A DNA stretch of 64,000 nt from Timonella sp031979385 (GTDB taxonomy: Bacteria > Actinomycetota > Actinomycetes > Actinomycetales > Cellulomonadaceae): assembly GCA_031979385.1 (NCBI GenBank), contig DALZEF010000003.1, forward strand, positions 138,574 through 202,573, given 5' to 3'. The notes beneath the pieces were generated by a model. It saw only the letters and a program-made list of their open reading frames with translations. It was not told where the DNA came from and did no database searches. A program made the position numbers and the translations under genes. Shown piece after piece: positions 1 to 8,411 of this stretch. The first letter of the stretch is position 1; each line of letters begins with the position of its first letter.

Positions 1-673
1 AGTTCAGTTTGCCGTCGTTCTTGGCGCCTCGAAGCAACTGCAGGATAGACACCACGAAGGCCACGGTCAGCACACCGGTGGCCCCCACTGCAACGCCCAC
101 GTGGATGACCAGCCAGTATCGCTGCAAGGCCGGCTGTACGGCATCCGCCTGAAGGTGGAACGCCTGCAGGGCAACCATCAGGAAGGTCACGACAAGGAAG
201 GTCACGAAGACACCGACGTAACGGATCTCCTTGAACAGCTGAACGCCAAGGAACACCACAACCGCTGCGAGCGTACCGGTGATGGTGAACTCGTACATGT
301 TTGCCCAGGGAACCCGGCCAGCCGCGAGGCCACGGGTGATCACTGCCGCGAAGTGCAGGAACAGGCCAACCCAGGTGGTTGCCATGGCAATGCCGAGTGC
401 CTTGGTGTTACGACCAACGTAGGTGATGGATGAATCGGCTTCGCTGACTAGGGCTACCCCACCCGTGTTGGCTGCCTCCGTCGTCTTGTTTACGGCAGGA
501 GCGGGCACGGTGGCAGATGCAGCGGCAGTCCCAGCTTCAAGCTTTTCGCGTCGGCGCAAGCCCACAGCATCCGACACCTTCGCGAGGTCGAACGCAAAGC
601 ACACCATAGCGATCGTGTAGGCCGTGACGGTGGCCCACACGAAGTAGTCGCTCAGTTCTGCAACGTTTGTCAT
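1..673 (-). CDS. ccsB: Cytochrome c biogenesis protein CcsB/ResC (3' truncated by window edge)
   Basis: This reading frame starts with ATG at 673 and runs off the left edge of the window, so the C-terminus is missing. It would be the membrane partner of ResB in system II cytochrome c maturation, carrying haem across the membrane for attachment to apocytochromes. The visible 224 residues hold an N-terminal membrane segment (about residues 8-28), a variable Ala/Thr-rich stretch, and then several hydrophobic helices of the CcmF/CcsA type. It follows resB on the same strand with a gap of about 96 bases containing a GC-rich hairpin (GGCCGG/CCGGCC). The family call rests on the membrane profile and on the operon order. 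The haem-handling WWD region expected further downstream is not visible. Confidence 0.85.
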   Translation of the reverse strand, partial: MTNVAELSDYFVWATVTAYTIAMVCFAFDLAKVSDAVGLRRREKLEAGTAAASATVPAPAVNKTTEAANTGGVALVSEADSSITYVGRNTKALGIAMATTWVGLFLHFAAVITRGLAAGRVPWANMYEFTITGTLAAVVVFLGVQLFKEIRYVGVFVTFLVVTFLMVALQAFHLQADAVQPALQRYWLVIHVGVAVGATGVLTVAFVVSILQLLRGAKNDGKLN

Positions 674-769
674 GTCATTCCTTTGTGGGCGGCTGACTTC
701 CCCAACCCAAGGGAGGTTCAGCCTGTGCGGGCGGCCGGCTACCCGGCCAGGTGGTGTCTGAACAAAATC

Positions 770-2566
770 TTACAGTTCGCGTCGAGCCAGTCTCAGGGCC
801 TCGCGTTCCTCATCGGACAAGGGCTTAGTGGGTTCCAAAGCCTGCGCCACACCGTCGACTTCTCCCTGTAGTCCGGAGTCGTCTCCGCGGGCCAGACCGG
901 CGAGCGCCACGTGCGTGGTTCCGTCTGGCTGTTCGACCGCACGGACCCAGACACGGCGGCGTGGGGTGAACAGGGAAAGGGAGATGCCCACAAGTGCGGC
1001 AACGGACGAGATCAGGAGCCAGATCAAGGTTGGGTCGTAGCGCAGGTCAAACGCGGCGAAGCGTGGGATGTCGGAGAACTCGATGGTGCCCAGTCCATCC
1101 GGAAGCTCCACGGTCTGCCCCAGAGCGAGCAGGATGGGGTCTGGGTTTTCTTCCGTCGCGGTCACCTTGGTCATGTTCTCGGTGGCGAGCCGGTACACGT
1201 TTTGTGGGATGCCGTCGTCGAGGCCGAGGTCGCCGCGGTACAGGTCGAGCACGAGAACCGGGTTGAGCGCCTCGGGATAGATGGACCGCATTCCTCCGTC
1301 GGTGAGGTCTGCGGTGGGTAGTAGGTAGCCCACGAAACCGAGTTGTTCGCCGGTCGAGACGTCGGGAACCTTGATGACGCCCTTGGAGGTGTATTGAGCG
1401 TCTTCTGAGAGGAATGGTACGGCCCCGGAGAAGGCGACTTCACCTGCGGCGTCGCGTACGGTCACGGTTGGTGCGTGGCCATTGCCCATCAGGTACACCT
1501 TTGCCCCACCGAGATCGAGCGGATAGTTGACCTTGATCGTCTCTTGGAAGGACTCGCCATCTGCGGTTTCCACGCTCATGTGGGCGGTGAAGTCCTCGGC
1601 AGCGGAATCGGAGGCGCGAAACTTGGACTCGAATCGGTCGAGTGTGATGATCCAGGGTTCCATCGAGTCCTCGGAGAACCAAGCTCCGTGCTCGAACGTG
1701 TTATAAGCGACCTGCGCGTTGGCGAATCCGCGTCCTTCGATCAGGATTGCTTGACCACGATATTCGAGGAGTTGTCCGGTTCCAAACGAGATGAGGATAC
1801 CCACGAGCGAGAGGTGGAACAGCAGGTTACCGGTCTCCTTGAGGTAGCCGCGTTCGGCGGAGACGGTCCAGGTGGTGCCATTCTCTTGTGTGACGGCGGT
1901 ACGGAACCGTGGCAGGAATTTCAGGCGTCCGCGCAGGTGTCGTTGTGCGGTGAGAGCGGCAGTGTGCGCCGCTCCCCCATTTTCACCGGTCGACGCACCC
2001 GAGTTGGCCTGTTCAGGTGCCAAAACAACATTGGCTTTGGCCGGGAACCGGTTGAACACACGCGGAGTCTTAGGCGGCGCTGAACGCAGGGCCTTGTAGT
2101 GCACCTTGGTGCGCGGCAGGATGCAGCCGATCAGCGAGATGAACAGCAGCAGGTATATGGCCGCGAACCAGGGCGAGGCGTACACGTTGAAGAAGCTCCA
2201 CTTGTCCAACAGCGGACCGAGCGTTGGGTTGTCCGCGATGTACTGGTTCACCCCGGCCAGGTCGTGGGCGCGCTGTGGGAACAGCGATCCCGGCAGCGCC
2301 GCAACTGCCAGCAGCATGAGCAGCATGAGCGCCACACGCATCGAGGTCAGTTGCCGCCACAGAAAACGCATCCACCCCACGAATCCGAGTTGCGGGCCGG
2401 CAACGGTCCGCTTCGGTTTAGCGTCGTGTTCTGGCTGGGTTGCACCAGTCACGAAGGCATCTTCGATGCCTTCCGGTTGGTAGCTGGAACCAGCGGCGTC
2501 CTGATTGTCGACGAGCCGATCCGATTCGTTGTCGCCTCTGGACCCAGCGTTGTTGCGTGTTGTCAT
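770..2566 (-). CDS. resB: Cytochrome c biogenesis protein ResB
   Basis: The 598-residue product matches the ResB family in length and layout: a variable cytosolic N-terminus of about 65 residues, membrane helices near residues 70-100, 120-150 and 245-265, a long extracytoplasmic domain (about 270-510), and a final helix near 515-535 followed by a basic tail. ResB works with CcsB to deliver and ligate haem to secreted apocytochrome c. The ATG at 2566 directly abuts the stop of ccdA at 2567, so the two genes are coupled. The first 35 residues are hydrophilic, acidic and low complexity. Part of them (bases 2504-2534) is encoded by a copy of an interspersed palindromic repeat (family A), so this N-terminus looks like a recent addition rather than part of the conserved fold. 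Confidence 0.93.
   Translation of the reverse strand: MTTRNNAGSRGDNESDRLVDNQDAAGSSYQPEGIEDAFVTGATQPEHDAKPKRTVAGPQLGFVGWMRFLWRQLTSMRVALMLLMLLAVAALPGSLFPQRAHDLAGVNQYIADNPTLGPLLDKWSFFNVYASPWFAAIYLLLFISLIGCILPRTKVHYKALRSAPPKTPRVFNRFPAKANVVLAPEQANSGASTGENGGAAHTAALTAQRHLRGRLKFLPRFRTAVTQENGTTWTVSAERGYLKETGNLLFHLSLVGILISFGTGQLLEYRGQAILIEGRGFANAQVAYNTFEHGAWFSEDSMEPWIITLDRFESKFRASDSAAEDFTAHMSVETADGESFQETIKVNYPLDLGGAKVYLMGNGHAPTVTVRDAAGEVAFSGAVPFLSEDAQYTSKGVIKVPDVSTGEQLGFVGYLLPTADLTDGGMRSIYPEALNPVLVLDLYRGDLGLDDGIPQNVYRLATENMTKVTATEENPDPILLALGQTVELPDGLGTIEFSDIPRFAAFDLRYDPTLIWLLISSVAALVGISLSLFTPRRRVWVRAVEQPDGTTHVALAGLARGDDSGLQGEVDGVAQALEPTKPLSDEEREALRLARREL
2504..2549. repeat. Family A palindromic repeat copy inside resB
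   Basis: The sequence holds ATTGTCGACGAGCCG facing an imperfect inverted copy (CGATTCGTTGTCG) and then CCCAGCG at 2543-2549. The CCCAGCG lies 39 bases from the left end, the same distance as in the complete element at 56565. The copy lies within the first 25 codons of resB and is read as an acidic, flexible peptide. Confidence 0.6.
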
Positions 2567-3439
2567 TTACACCACCGTGCTCGTGTAGCCGATCCAGATG
2601 GACATCTTGTTGGACAGTGCCGTCCACCAGCCTGCTGCCATCGCGATTCCGAGGATGAGGAGCATTCCACCGCCGATCCGCATGATGGTGAGGCGGTGCT
2701 TGCGCATGAACCCGAGCGCTTTCTTTGAGCGTTCGAGTCCGACGGCGATGATGAGGAAGGGCAGTCCAAGTCCCAGCGAGTATGCAACGGCGAGGATCGC
2801 ACCGCGCGCCGCCGACCCTTCGGAGAGCGCCAGCGAGTTGATTGCCACGAGGGTGGGGCCAAGGCACGGCGTCCAACCAAGTCCGAACACGAACCCCAAG
2901 ATCGGTGCGCCGAGCAGCCCTGAGTTGGGGACATAGTGCAGTTTCGCCTCGTTACGCAGTGCGGGAATCACACCAATGAAGGCCAGACCCATCACTGCGA
3001 CGAGCACACCCAACACCCGGGTGACCGTGTCACTCCACTGGGCGAGTGCCACACCGAGCGCGCCTGTCGCTACACCGGCCACAACGAAAACGAAGGTGAA
3101 CCCCGCAATAAACAGGGTGATCCCCACAAAGATGCGGCCACGCCCTGCAGACCAGACCCGACGCACACGTGAGGTGCGTCGGGAAGCCGCCGAATCGTCG
3201 GCAATCTGTGTGGAAGGCGCCCGCGGGGTGCCAGCCTGCGAGCCAGCCAGACCGCCAAGGAAGCCAACATACCCGGGGACAAGTGGAACAACACAGGGAG
3301 AGGCAAAGGACACGAGACCTGCGATCAATGCAACGGGAATTGCGAGCGCCATCGATCCAGAGAATGCCGTCTGCGCAAAGGAGTCACCGATTCCGGTGGC
3401 GAGCGGCGCCCCTGCCGTGAGGACGGGCAGTGAAGTCAC
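2567..3439 (-). CDS. ccdA: Cytochrome c biogenesis protein CcdA
   Basis: This 290-residue polytopic membrane protein belongs to the CcdA/DsbD-beta family, which passes reducing equivalents from cytosolic thioredoxin across the membrane. Here that serves apocytochrome thiols through the neighbouring thioredoxin-like protein. The two redox cysteine motifs are visible (FASPCVVPLVPGY near residue 46 and LGWTPCLGPTL near residue 187), with about six helices. The GTG start at 3439 overlaps the TGA of the upstream gene by four bases, implying translational coupling. Between helices 1 and 2 there is an unusually long hydrophilic loop of about 30 residues (around 67-96). It contains the peptide TQIADDSA, encoded by a fragment of repeat family A (3191-3208), and a near-identical peptide occurs in the ABC-F gene at 52799. 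The loop is probably tolerated because it is outside the conserved core. Confidence 0.93.
   Translation of the reverse strand: MTSLPVLTAGAPLATGIGDSFAQTAFSGSMALAIPVALIAGLVSFASPCVVPLVPGYVGFLGGLAGSQAGTPRAPSTQIADDSAASRRTSRVRRVWSAGRGRIFVGITLFIAGFTFVFVVAGVATGALGVALAQWSDTVTRVLGVLVAVMGLAFIGVIPALRNEAKLHYVPNSGLLGAPILGFVFGLGWTPCLGPTLVAINSLALSEGSAARGAILAVAYSLGLGLPFLIIAVGLERSKKALGFMRKHRLTIMRIGGGMLLILGIAMAAGWWTALSNKMSIWIGYTSTVV
3191..3208. repeat. Family A repeat fragment inside ccdA
   Basis: CGAATCGTCGGCAATCTG matches the right half of the element inside the ABC-F gene (53070-53086). Over 23 bases the two sites differ at two positions. Both are read in the same frame, giving TQI(A/P)DDSA. Confidence 0.6.
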
Positions 3440-4053
3440 GAGTCATCGCCTTCGGCGAGGACTTCATCGATCAGAGCGTTGAGTGTGGACTTCTCGATCT
3501 GGCCCAGTACGCGTGCGGCAACCCGGCCCTCTTGATCCAGAACAACCGTGGTGGGTACCGCCTTGATGGGGACAACGCCAGCAAGGGTCGCAATCGCCTT
3601 GCCGTTGCGGTCGTCGATGCTCGGCCAGGTGATCCCGAATTCACGCTCGAACGCCTGGGCTGCACCCGCGTCGTCTGTGCGGTTGATGCCGATCAGGTGT
3701 AGACCGTCGTCCGCTCGATCTGTGGCCACGTCCAGAAGATCCTGCGCCTCAGCACGGCACGGCGGGCATGCCGCATACCAGGTGTTGAGCACGACAACGT
3801 CGCCAGCAAAGACGGACGTATCCACGGCGTTGCCGTCGTAGTCCGTCCCGGTCAGCACAACCGATTCACCGCGTTCGTCCACATCCCATGTGCGCAGCGA
3901 ACCGTCACCGGACTGGTAACCCTGGTCCACTACGACCTCGCCGTTTCCCGAGTCCTGTGGGCCGCACGCGGCAAGCGCGAGTACAGCGCCCACAGCACAC
4001 AGGGCTGCGAGGGCGCGACGGGAGCGGGGAAGGGATAAGGACAAACGACTCAC
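3436..4053 (-). CDS. TlpA/ResA-like thiol-disulfide oxidoreductase lipoprotein
   Basis: I place the start at the GTG at 4053, giving 205 residues. The longer frame, to 4215, would overlap the upstream phosphatase gene. With this start the N-terminus is a lipoprotein signal: basic residues, a hydrophobic core, and a lipobox ending LALAAC at Cys30. The rest is a TlpA-like thioredoxin fold with the active-site motif CPPC inside TWYAACPPCRAEA, and it ends in the helix usual for the family. The protein should sit outside the membrane, be reduced by CcdA, and keep apocytochrome c cysteines reduced for haem ligation. It lies second in the operon and overlaps ccdA by four bases (GTGA). Confidence 0.9.
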   Translation of the reverse strand: MSRLSLSLPRSRRALAALCAVGAVLALAACGPQDSGNGEVVVDQGYQSGDGSLRTWDVDERGESVVLTGTDYDGNAVDTSVFAGDVVVLNTWYAACPPCRAEAQDLLDVATDRADDGLHLIGINRTDDAGAAQAFEREFGITWPSIDDRNGKAIATLAGVVPIKAVPTTVVLDQEGRVAARVLGQIEKSTLNALIDEVLAEGDDS

Positions 4054-4097
4054 AACGCTAACTTTGACGTAATCGACTGGATAAAACCTGAAAAATG

Positions 4098-4742
4098 TCA
4101 GGCTCCGGCCACTTTGGAGGCGTTCGGGTACAGGTCTGCAACCGGTTCGGTGTACTTGACCTCGACAAGGGTGTCTCCGTCGAAGGTGAGAGAGGTCAGG
4201 GATGCAAGGTTGCACTCACGCTTACGTGGGTCGTGCCACAGCCGCTTACCCTCGTAGGCGGAGCGAGCGATCCAGATGGGTAGTTGGTGGCTGACCAGAA
4301 GTGCTTCGCGTCCTCGTGCCAGTTCGCGAGCCGAGTCCACGGCTGCGTGTACTCGGGCAACCTGCTCCTTATATGGTTCGCCCCACGATGGACGAAATGG
4401 GTTGATGAGGTGCGGCCAGTGCTCCGGGTGACGTAGCGAGCCGTCACCCACGCCGAAGGTCTTACCCTCAAAGTAGTTGGCGGCCTCGATCAGGCGCTCA
4501 TCCGTTCCAAGTTCAAGATTGAATGCCTTGGCACTTGGCGTTGCGGTTTCCTGTGCTCGCTGCAGCGGCGAGGCAATGACGGTGACGATATCCCGCTTTT
4601 CCGCAACAAGGTGTTCGGCAACGCGGCGCGCCATCTCGTTTCCGAGGTCAGAGAGTCGGTATCCGGGCAGCCGTCCGTACAGGATCTTTTCTGGGTTGAA
4701 GACTTCGCCATGACGCATAAGGTGGATAGTAGTAAGGGCCAT
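4098..4742 (-). CDS. Histidine phosphatase family protein (phosphoglycerate mutase-like)
   Basis: The 214-residue protein begins MALTTIHLMRHGEV, with the RHG catalytic motif of the histidine phosphatase superfamily at residues 10-12. Further conserved parts are visible: GRLPGYRLSDLG, a SPLQRAQETA arginine motif, and a late VSHQLPI histidine. The substrate is not evident from sequence. The gene leads the cytochrome c maturation operon. In mycobacteria a gene of this family likewise precedes the thioredoxin-ccdA-resB-ccsA cluster, so the association is conserved though its function is unclear. The next start lies 44 bases downstream. Confidence 0.88.
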   Translation of the reverse strand: MALTTIHLMRHGEVFNPEKILYGRLPGYRLSDLGNEMARRVAEHLVAEKRDIVTVIASPLQRAQETATPSAKAFNLELGTDERLIEAANYFEGKTFGVGDGSLRHPEHWPHLINPFRPSWGEPYKEQVARVHAAVDSARELARGREALLVSHQLPIWIARSAYEGKRLWHDPRKRECNLASLTSLTFDGDTLVEVKYTEPVADLYPNASKVAGA

Positions 4743-4812
4743 GGCTCTAGTCTGTCAAAGAATCGGGGGTGTTGGGGCACAGGTCCGAGTGATGGGGACC
4801 ACCACACGAATT

Positions 4813-4830
4813 TAGTTGAATCTTCAACTA
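4813..4830. promoter_or_regulatory. Palindromic operator upstream of yceI
   Basis: TAGTTGAA-TC-TTCAACTA is a perfect 8-bp inverted repeat with a 2-bp centre. It ends five bases before the predicted -35. Its symmetry and AT-rich half-sites resemble MarR-type operators, but the regulator is not identified. Confidence 0.6.
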
Positions 4831-4834
4831 GCAC

Positions 4835-4863
4835 TTGCACGACTTCGCAGAAGGGTTTAGGCT
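4835..4863 (+). promoter_or_regulatory. Predicted yceI promoter
   Basis: TTGCAC (4835-4840) and TAGGCT (4858-4863) are separated by exactly 17 bases and lie about 60 bases upstream of the yceI start. Confidence 0.5.
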
Positions 4864-4924
4864 AGTAACGAGCAATACTTGAAGCGTCAAGCAATTGAGC
4901 GCCACCCCGAGCAAAGGAACCAAC

Positions 4925-5467
4925 ATGACTCTCCCAGCAGGTCTCGAAGCAGGCACCTACAACGCAGACCCAACCCACACGACCGCGGCGTTCACCGTAC
5001 GCCACGCAGGAATCTCCAAGGTTCGTGGAACCGTTCCAGTGACCTCGGCAGTCATCACCATCGGTGACTCCCTTGAGTCTTCCTCCGTCACCGCTGAACT
5101 CGACGCACGCGGCGTGAACACCGGAAACGCAGACCGCGACGGACACCTCCAGTCGGCAGACTTCTTCAACGTCGAGGCCAACCCAACCTGGACCTTCGCA
5201 TCCACCTCGGTTGCTGGAACCCCTGAGGAGTTCACCGTGACCGGCGACCTCACCATCAACGGCGTCACCAAGTCCGTTGAACTTGAGGTCGAATTCACCG
5301 GAACCGCCGTTGACCCATTCGGCAACAAGCGCGCAGCATTCGAGGGCAAGATCGAGTTCTCCCGCAAGGAGTTCGGTCTGACCTGGAACGCTGCCCTCGA
5401 AGCCGGTGGCGTCCTTGTCTCCGACAAGGTCAAGGTAGAGCTCGAGATCTCCGCAATCGCTGCGTGA
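4925..5467 (+). CDS. YceI family protein
   Basis: The ATG at 4925 is chosen because AAAGGA precedes it at good spacing and the family sequence begins right there. An in-frame ATG ten codons earlier lacks such a site. The 180-residue product has the YceI lipocalin-like beta-barrel pattern: the GTYNADPTHTTAAFTVRH opening, internal DGHLQSADFFNVE, and FTVTGDLTINGVTKSV. YceI proteins bind long isoprenoid or amphiphilic ligands. No signal peptide is visible, so this form is probably cytosolic. The gene is monocistronic, with its own palindromic operator upstream and a strong terminator downstream. MarR-family regulators often control yceI genes in actinobacteria, but no such gene is adjacent here. 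Confidence 0.92.
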   Translation: MTLPAGLEAGTYNADPTHTTAAFTVRHAGISKVRGTVPVTSAVITIGDSLESSSVTAELDARGVNTGNADRDGHLQSADFFNVEANPTWTFASTSVAGTPEEFTVTGDLTINGVTKSVELEVEFTGTAVDPFGNKRAAFEGKIEFSRKEFGLTWNAALEAGGVLVSDKVKVELEISAIAA

Positions 5468-5519
5468 TGAATCCTCCCTTCGGTCATCGCATACGATGAC
5501 TTGAGGCTTGGGAGTAAAT

Positions 5520-5555
5520 AACCCTCGTCCACGTACTGTGGATGAGGGTTCTTTT
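5520..5555 (+). terminator. Rho-independent terminator of yceI
   Basis: AACCCTC-TCCAC and GTGGA-GAGGGTT form a stem around a short loop, followed by TTCTTTT. The convergent ilvA gene ends at 5580, so the site may act in both directions. Confidence 0.85.
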
Positions 5556-5579
5556 ATCTCGCGGTTACCCTGCCTAAAC

Positions 5580-6803
5580 TCAAGACGACAGGTTGTAACC
5601 CATTGAACGCATGAACTCGAGTAACTCTTGGCGGTGTTCAGGCCCCTTGGTCTCGACCTGCATGGTGACCTCAACCTCGTCGATTGCGAGATCAACACCC
5701 GTGCGCACGTGATCAACATGCATGATGTTCGCCTGCTGTGACGCGAGATCAAACAACATCTGCGCAAGAGCACCCGGCTTATCAATCAGCCGCACCTTCA
5801 TCACGAGGAAGCGCCCGGCAGCGACCAGACCGTGCCGCACCACACGCAACAAGATGTTCGGGTCGATGTTGCCACCTGAGAGCAGCGACACGACGGGGCC
5901 ATCGAACTGGCCGGGCTTGGCGATCAATGCCGCCACCCCTGTCACACCGGCAGGCTCCACCACGAGCTTCGCGCGCTCCGCCATGAACACGAGCGCCCGC
6001 GAGATGTCCTCCTCTGACACGTTCACGATACGGGTGTTGTGCCGCGCAATGATGTCGAACGGCACGTCGCCGGGGGTGCTCACAGCGATTCCATCCGCCA
6101 TGGTCGATTGAGCGGGGAAGGTGACAGGATGTCCAGCTTGGAGCGAATACGTGTACGCCGAGGCCCGCGTGGCCTGCACGCCGACGACCTCCACCTGCGG
6201 AGCAATGGCCGCGAACGCGGCTACAAGTCCAGCCACGAGGCCACCACCTCCAACAGGTGCGAGAACCGTACGCACGTCAGGCACCTGCTCAAGGATCTCC
6301 AGTGCCACGGTCGCCTGGCCCACGATGACATCGGGGTGGTTGAATGGGTGAATGAACGTCGCACCCGTGCGGTCGGCCTCCGCTTGAGCTTCGGCGAGCG
6401 TCTCATCCACGTTCGTGCCGTACAGGCGCACCTCGGCCCCATATTCTCGGGTCGCCGCGATCTTCGGCAATGCTGCACCGGCAGGCATGTACACGACCGC
6501 GGGGATTCCCAGCGCCGCAGCCGCGAGCGCCACACCCTGCGCATGGTTACCCGCGGATGCTGCGATCACACCGCGTGATTTCTCCTCGTCGCTGAGGCGC
6601 GCCATACGCACGTAGGCGCCACGTACTTTGAACGATCCGGAGCGTTGGAGGTTCTCGCACTTGAGGTAGGTTTTGGTGCCGGTGAAAGCTTCGAGCGCCC
6701 GCGATGACTCGATCGGTGTCACCCGTGCGATCCCGTCAAGAAGTTTAGCGGCTTCCTGGATGGACTCGAGCGTGACCGATGAGGTGTGCGGAGAAATCGT
6801 CAT
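5580..6803 (-). CDS. ilvA: Threonine ammonia-lyase with C-terminal ACT domain
   Basis: This 407-residue PLP enzyme deaminates threonine to 2-oxobutanoate, the first step of isoleucine synthesis. The PLP lysine lies in SGSFKVRGA (Lys59), the phosphate-binding loop is PVGGGGLVAGL near residue 188, and SGGNIDPN follows near residue 313. After about residue 330 there is one ACT regulatory domain with a DHVRTGVDL element. This is the shorter single-ACT form, as in many actinobacteria, so allosteric control could differ from the two-ACT E. coli IlvA. It starts 32 bases after the permease gene on the same strand, so the two may be cotranscribed. ilvD, a later step of the pathway, is encoded separately at 36713. 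Confidence 0.93.
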   Translation of the reverse strand: MTISPHTSSVTLESIQEAAKLLDGIARVTPIESSRALEAFTGTKTYLKCENLQRSGSFKVRGAYVRMARLSDEEKSRGVIAASAGNHAQGVALAAAALGIPAVVYMPAGAALPKIAATREYGAEVRLYGTNVDETLAEAQAEADRTGATFIHPFNHPDVIVGQATVALEILEQVPDVRTVLAPVGGGGLVAGLVAAFAAIAPQVEVVGVQATRASAYTYSLQAGHPVTFPAQSTMADGIAVSTPGDVPFDIIARHNTRIVNVSEEDISRALVFMAERAKLVVEPAGVTGVAALIAKPGQFDGPVVSLLSGGNIDPNILLRVVRHGLVAAGRFLVMKVRLIDKPGALAQMLFDLASQQANIMHVDHVRTGVDLAIDEVEVTMQVETKGPEHRQELLEFMRSMGYNLSS

Positions 6804-6835
6804 GGAGACTTCCTGAATGAGTGCTGGGCGGACAC

Positions 6836-8290
6836 TTACTGGCCGCGTGATTCGCCGTTGGGGTCGGCGCGATCTGTGGATGAACTTGACGACGAGTCGG
6901 CGGCGCTCCCGGCTCCACCTCGCGTTCCAGCGTCACCGGTTTCGTACGAGCCGCTGCCCGAGCCTGGAACATCTGGTTTGTTCTGGAAGCGCGCCATAAT
7001 TCTATCGAGGATTTCGGTGCCTTTGTCCTCGCTGTGCGGCACCTCGTCCCAGCGCCCATCAGAGACGTATTTGGCTGCGGAGACCACCATGTAGGCGGGA
7101 CGGCCGGAAGGTTTGATGGCGATGTGGTCGTCGAAGCCGAGTTCGGGGAACTTGTCGTGTCCCCGGTAGTACAGGATGATCGTGTTCAAAGTCGCTACCA
7201 GCGGCACGGCGAACAGCGCGCCGACGATTCCGGCGAGCACGGTTCCTGCGGTCACGGAGAGCAGTACGGCCACGGGGTGCACGGAAACCGCGCGTCCCAT
7301 GAGCAGTGGTTGGAGTATGTGTCCCTCGATCTGCTGGACCAACAGCACGATACCGAGCATGATGAGCGCATAGATCCATCCCTTGGCAACCAGCGCAACG
7401 AGTACGGCCACAGCGCCGGTGAGGATCGCACCGACGAACGGGATGAACGAGCCAAGGAATACCAGCGCAGCCATGGGCACCACGAGCGGCAAACCTAGAA
7501 CTGCGGCTCCAAGGCCGATACCAACGGCGTCAATGAACGCGACGAGGATTTGGGTGCGCACGTACGACGAAAGGGTGACGAGTCCGCGCCGGCCCGCTTG
7601 ATGCGTGCGCTCTCGGACGTGGCGCGGCAACAATCCCACGAGCCAGGTCCAGATCTGTCGTCCATCCATGAGGAAGAAGATCGTGCAGAAGAACGCGATG
7701 AGTGTTCCCGCAAGGATGTGCGTCACGGTGCTAGTCACCGACAACGCCCCGTCGAGAACCGTGCCCACATACTGCTGGAAGTTCCGGGTCAGTTCGCTCC
7801 AGTAACTCTCAACCGAGTGAAGGTCCAGGTTGAGTGGGGCGCCTTGCGCCCAGGTGAGCAGTTCGTTGAAACCCTTCATCGCCTGGGTGGACAGTTGCGA
7901 GATACCCACCGCGATCTGGGATCCAGCCGCGGTCAACAGCCCGGCAAGCGCCGCGATCAGCACAACGATTGACGTCACCGCACTGAGTGCGCGAGGAACC
8001 TTGAGTTTCGTCACGAAGAAACTGTGCATCGGTTGCAGGAGCACGGTGAGCAGCAGTGCCACCGCAACCGGGATAACGATGGTTTTAAGTGCTCCAACAC
8101 CCCAGATGGTGAGGGCGGCGACTGCCACGACCACCAGGATCCGCCATCCCCACGATGCTGCGGCTACAAGCACCGGGGAGACATAGGGTTTTTCGTCTCG
8201 GGTTTTCGCGGATACTGCTTCTTTGAGTACCGGCGAGGCCACACGTACCGTGGGTTCGCTCATATTCTCGGCACCGGGAGTCTGAGACAT
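6836..8290 (-). CDS. AI-2E family transporter (PerM-like membrane protein)
   Basis: The 484-residue protein has seven to eight hydrophobic segments (about residues 42-95, 105-130, 195-215, and 250-385) in the arrangement of the AI-2E/PerM/TqsA family, including the paired helices around VGAILTGAVAVLVALVAKG and the late SVTAGTVLAGIVGALFAVP. Members export small molecules or exchange ions; the substrate cannot be told from sequence. The N-terminal 35 and C-terminal 90 residues are cytosolic and low complexity, and the C-tail is very rich in Gly and Ser. The ATG at 8290 has AAAGG six bases upstream. The gene precedes ilvA with a short gap. Confidence 0.88.
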   Translation of the reverse strand: MSQTPGAENMSEPTVRVASPVLKEAVSAKTRDEKPYVSPVLVAAASWGWRILVVVAVAALTIWGVGALKTIVIPVAVALLLTVLLQPMHSFFVTKLKVPRALSAVTSIVVLIAALAGLLTAAGSQIAVGISQLSTQAMKGFNELLTWAQGAPLNLDLHSVESYWSELTRNFQQYVGTVLDGALSVTSTVTHILAGTLIAFFCTIFFLMDGRQIWTWLVGLLPRHVRERTHQAGRRGLVTLSSYVRTQILVAFIDAVGIGLGAAVLGLPLVVPMAALVFLGSFIPFVGAILTGAVAVLVALVAKGWIYALIMLGIVLLVQQIEGHILQPLLMGRAVSVHPVAVLLSVTAGTVLAGIVGALFAVPLVATLNTIILYYRGHDKFPELGFDDHIAIKPSGRPAYMVVSAAKYVSDGRWDEVPHSEDKGTEILDRIMARFQNKPDVPGSGSGSYETGDAGTRGGAGSAADSSSSSSTDRADPNGESRGQ

Positions 8291-8411
8291 ACTTACCTTT
8301 CGTTATGGTGGAACAAACAGTCGGGAACATTTGCTCGCGCCAACTGGTTGTAACCTGTTGCCTATTTTTCCACCGACGCGACTGTTTTCGCGTCATTCCG
8401 AGGGGGTATTT

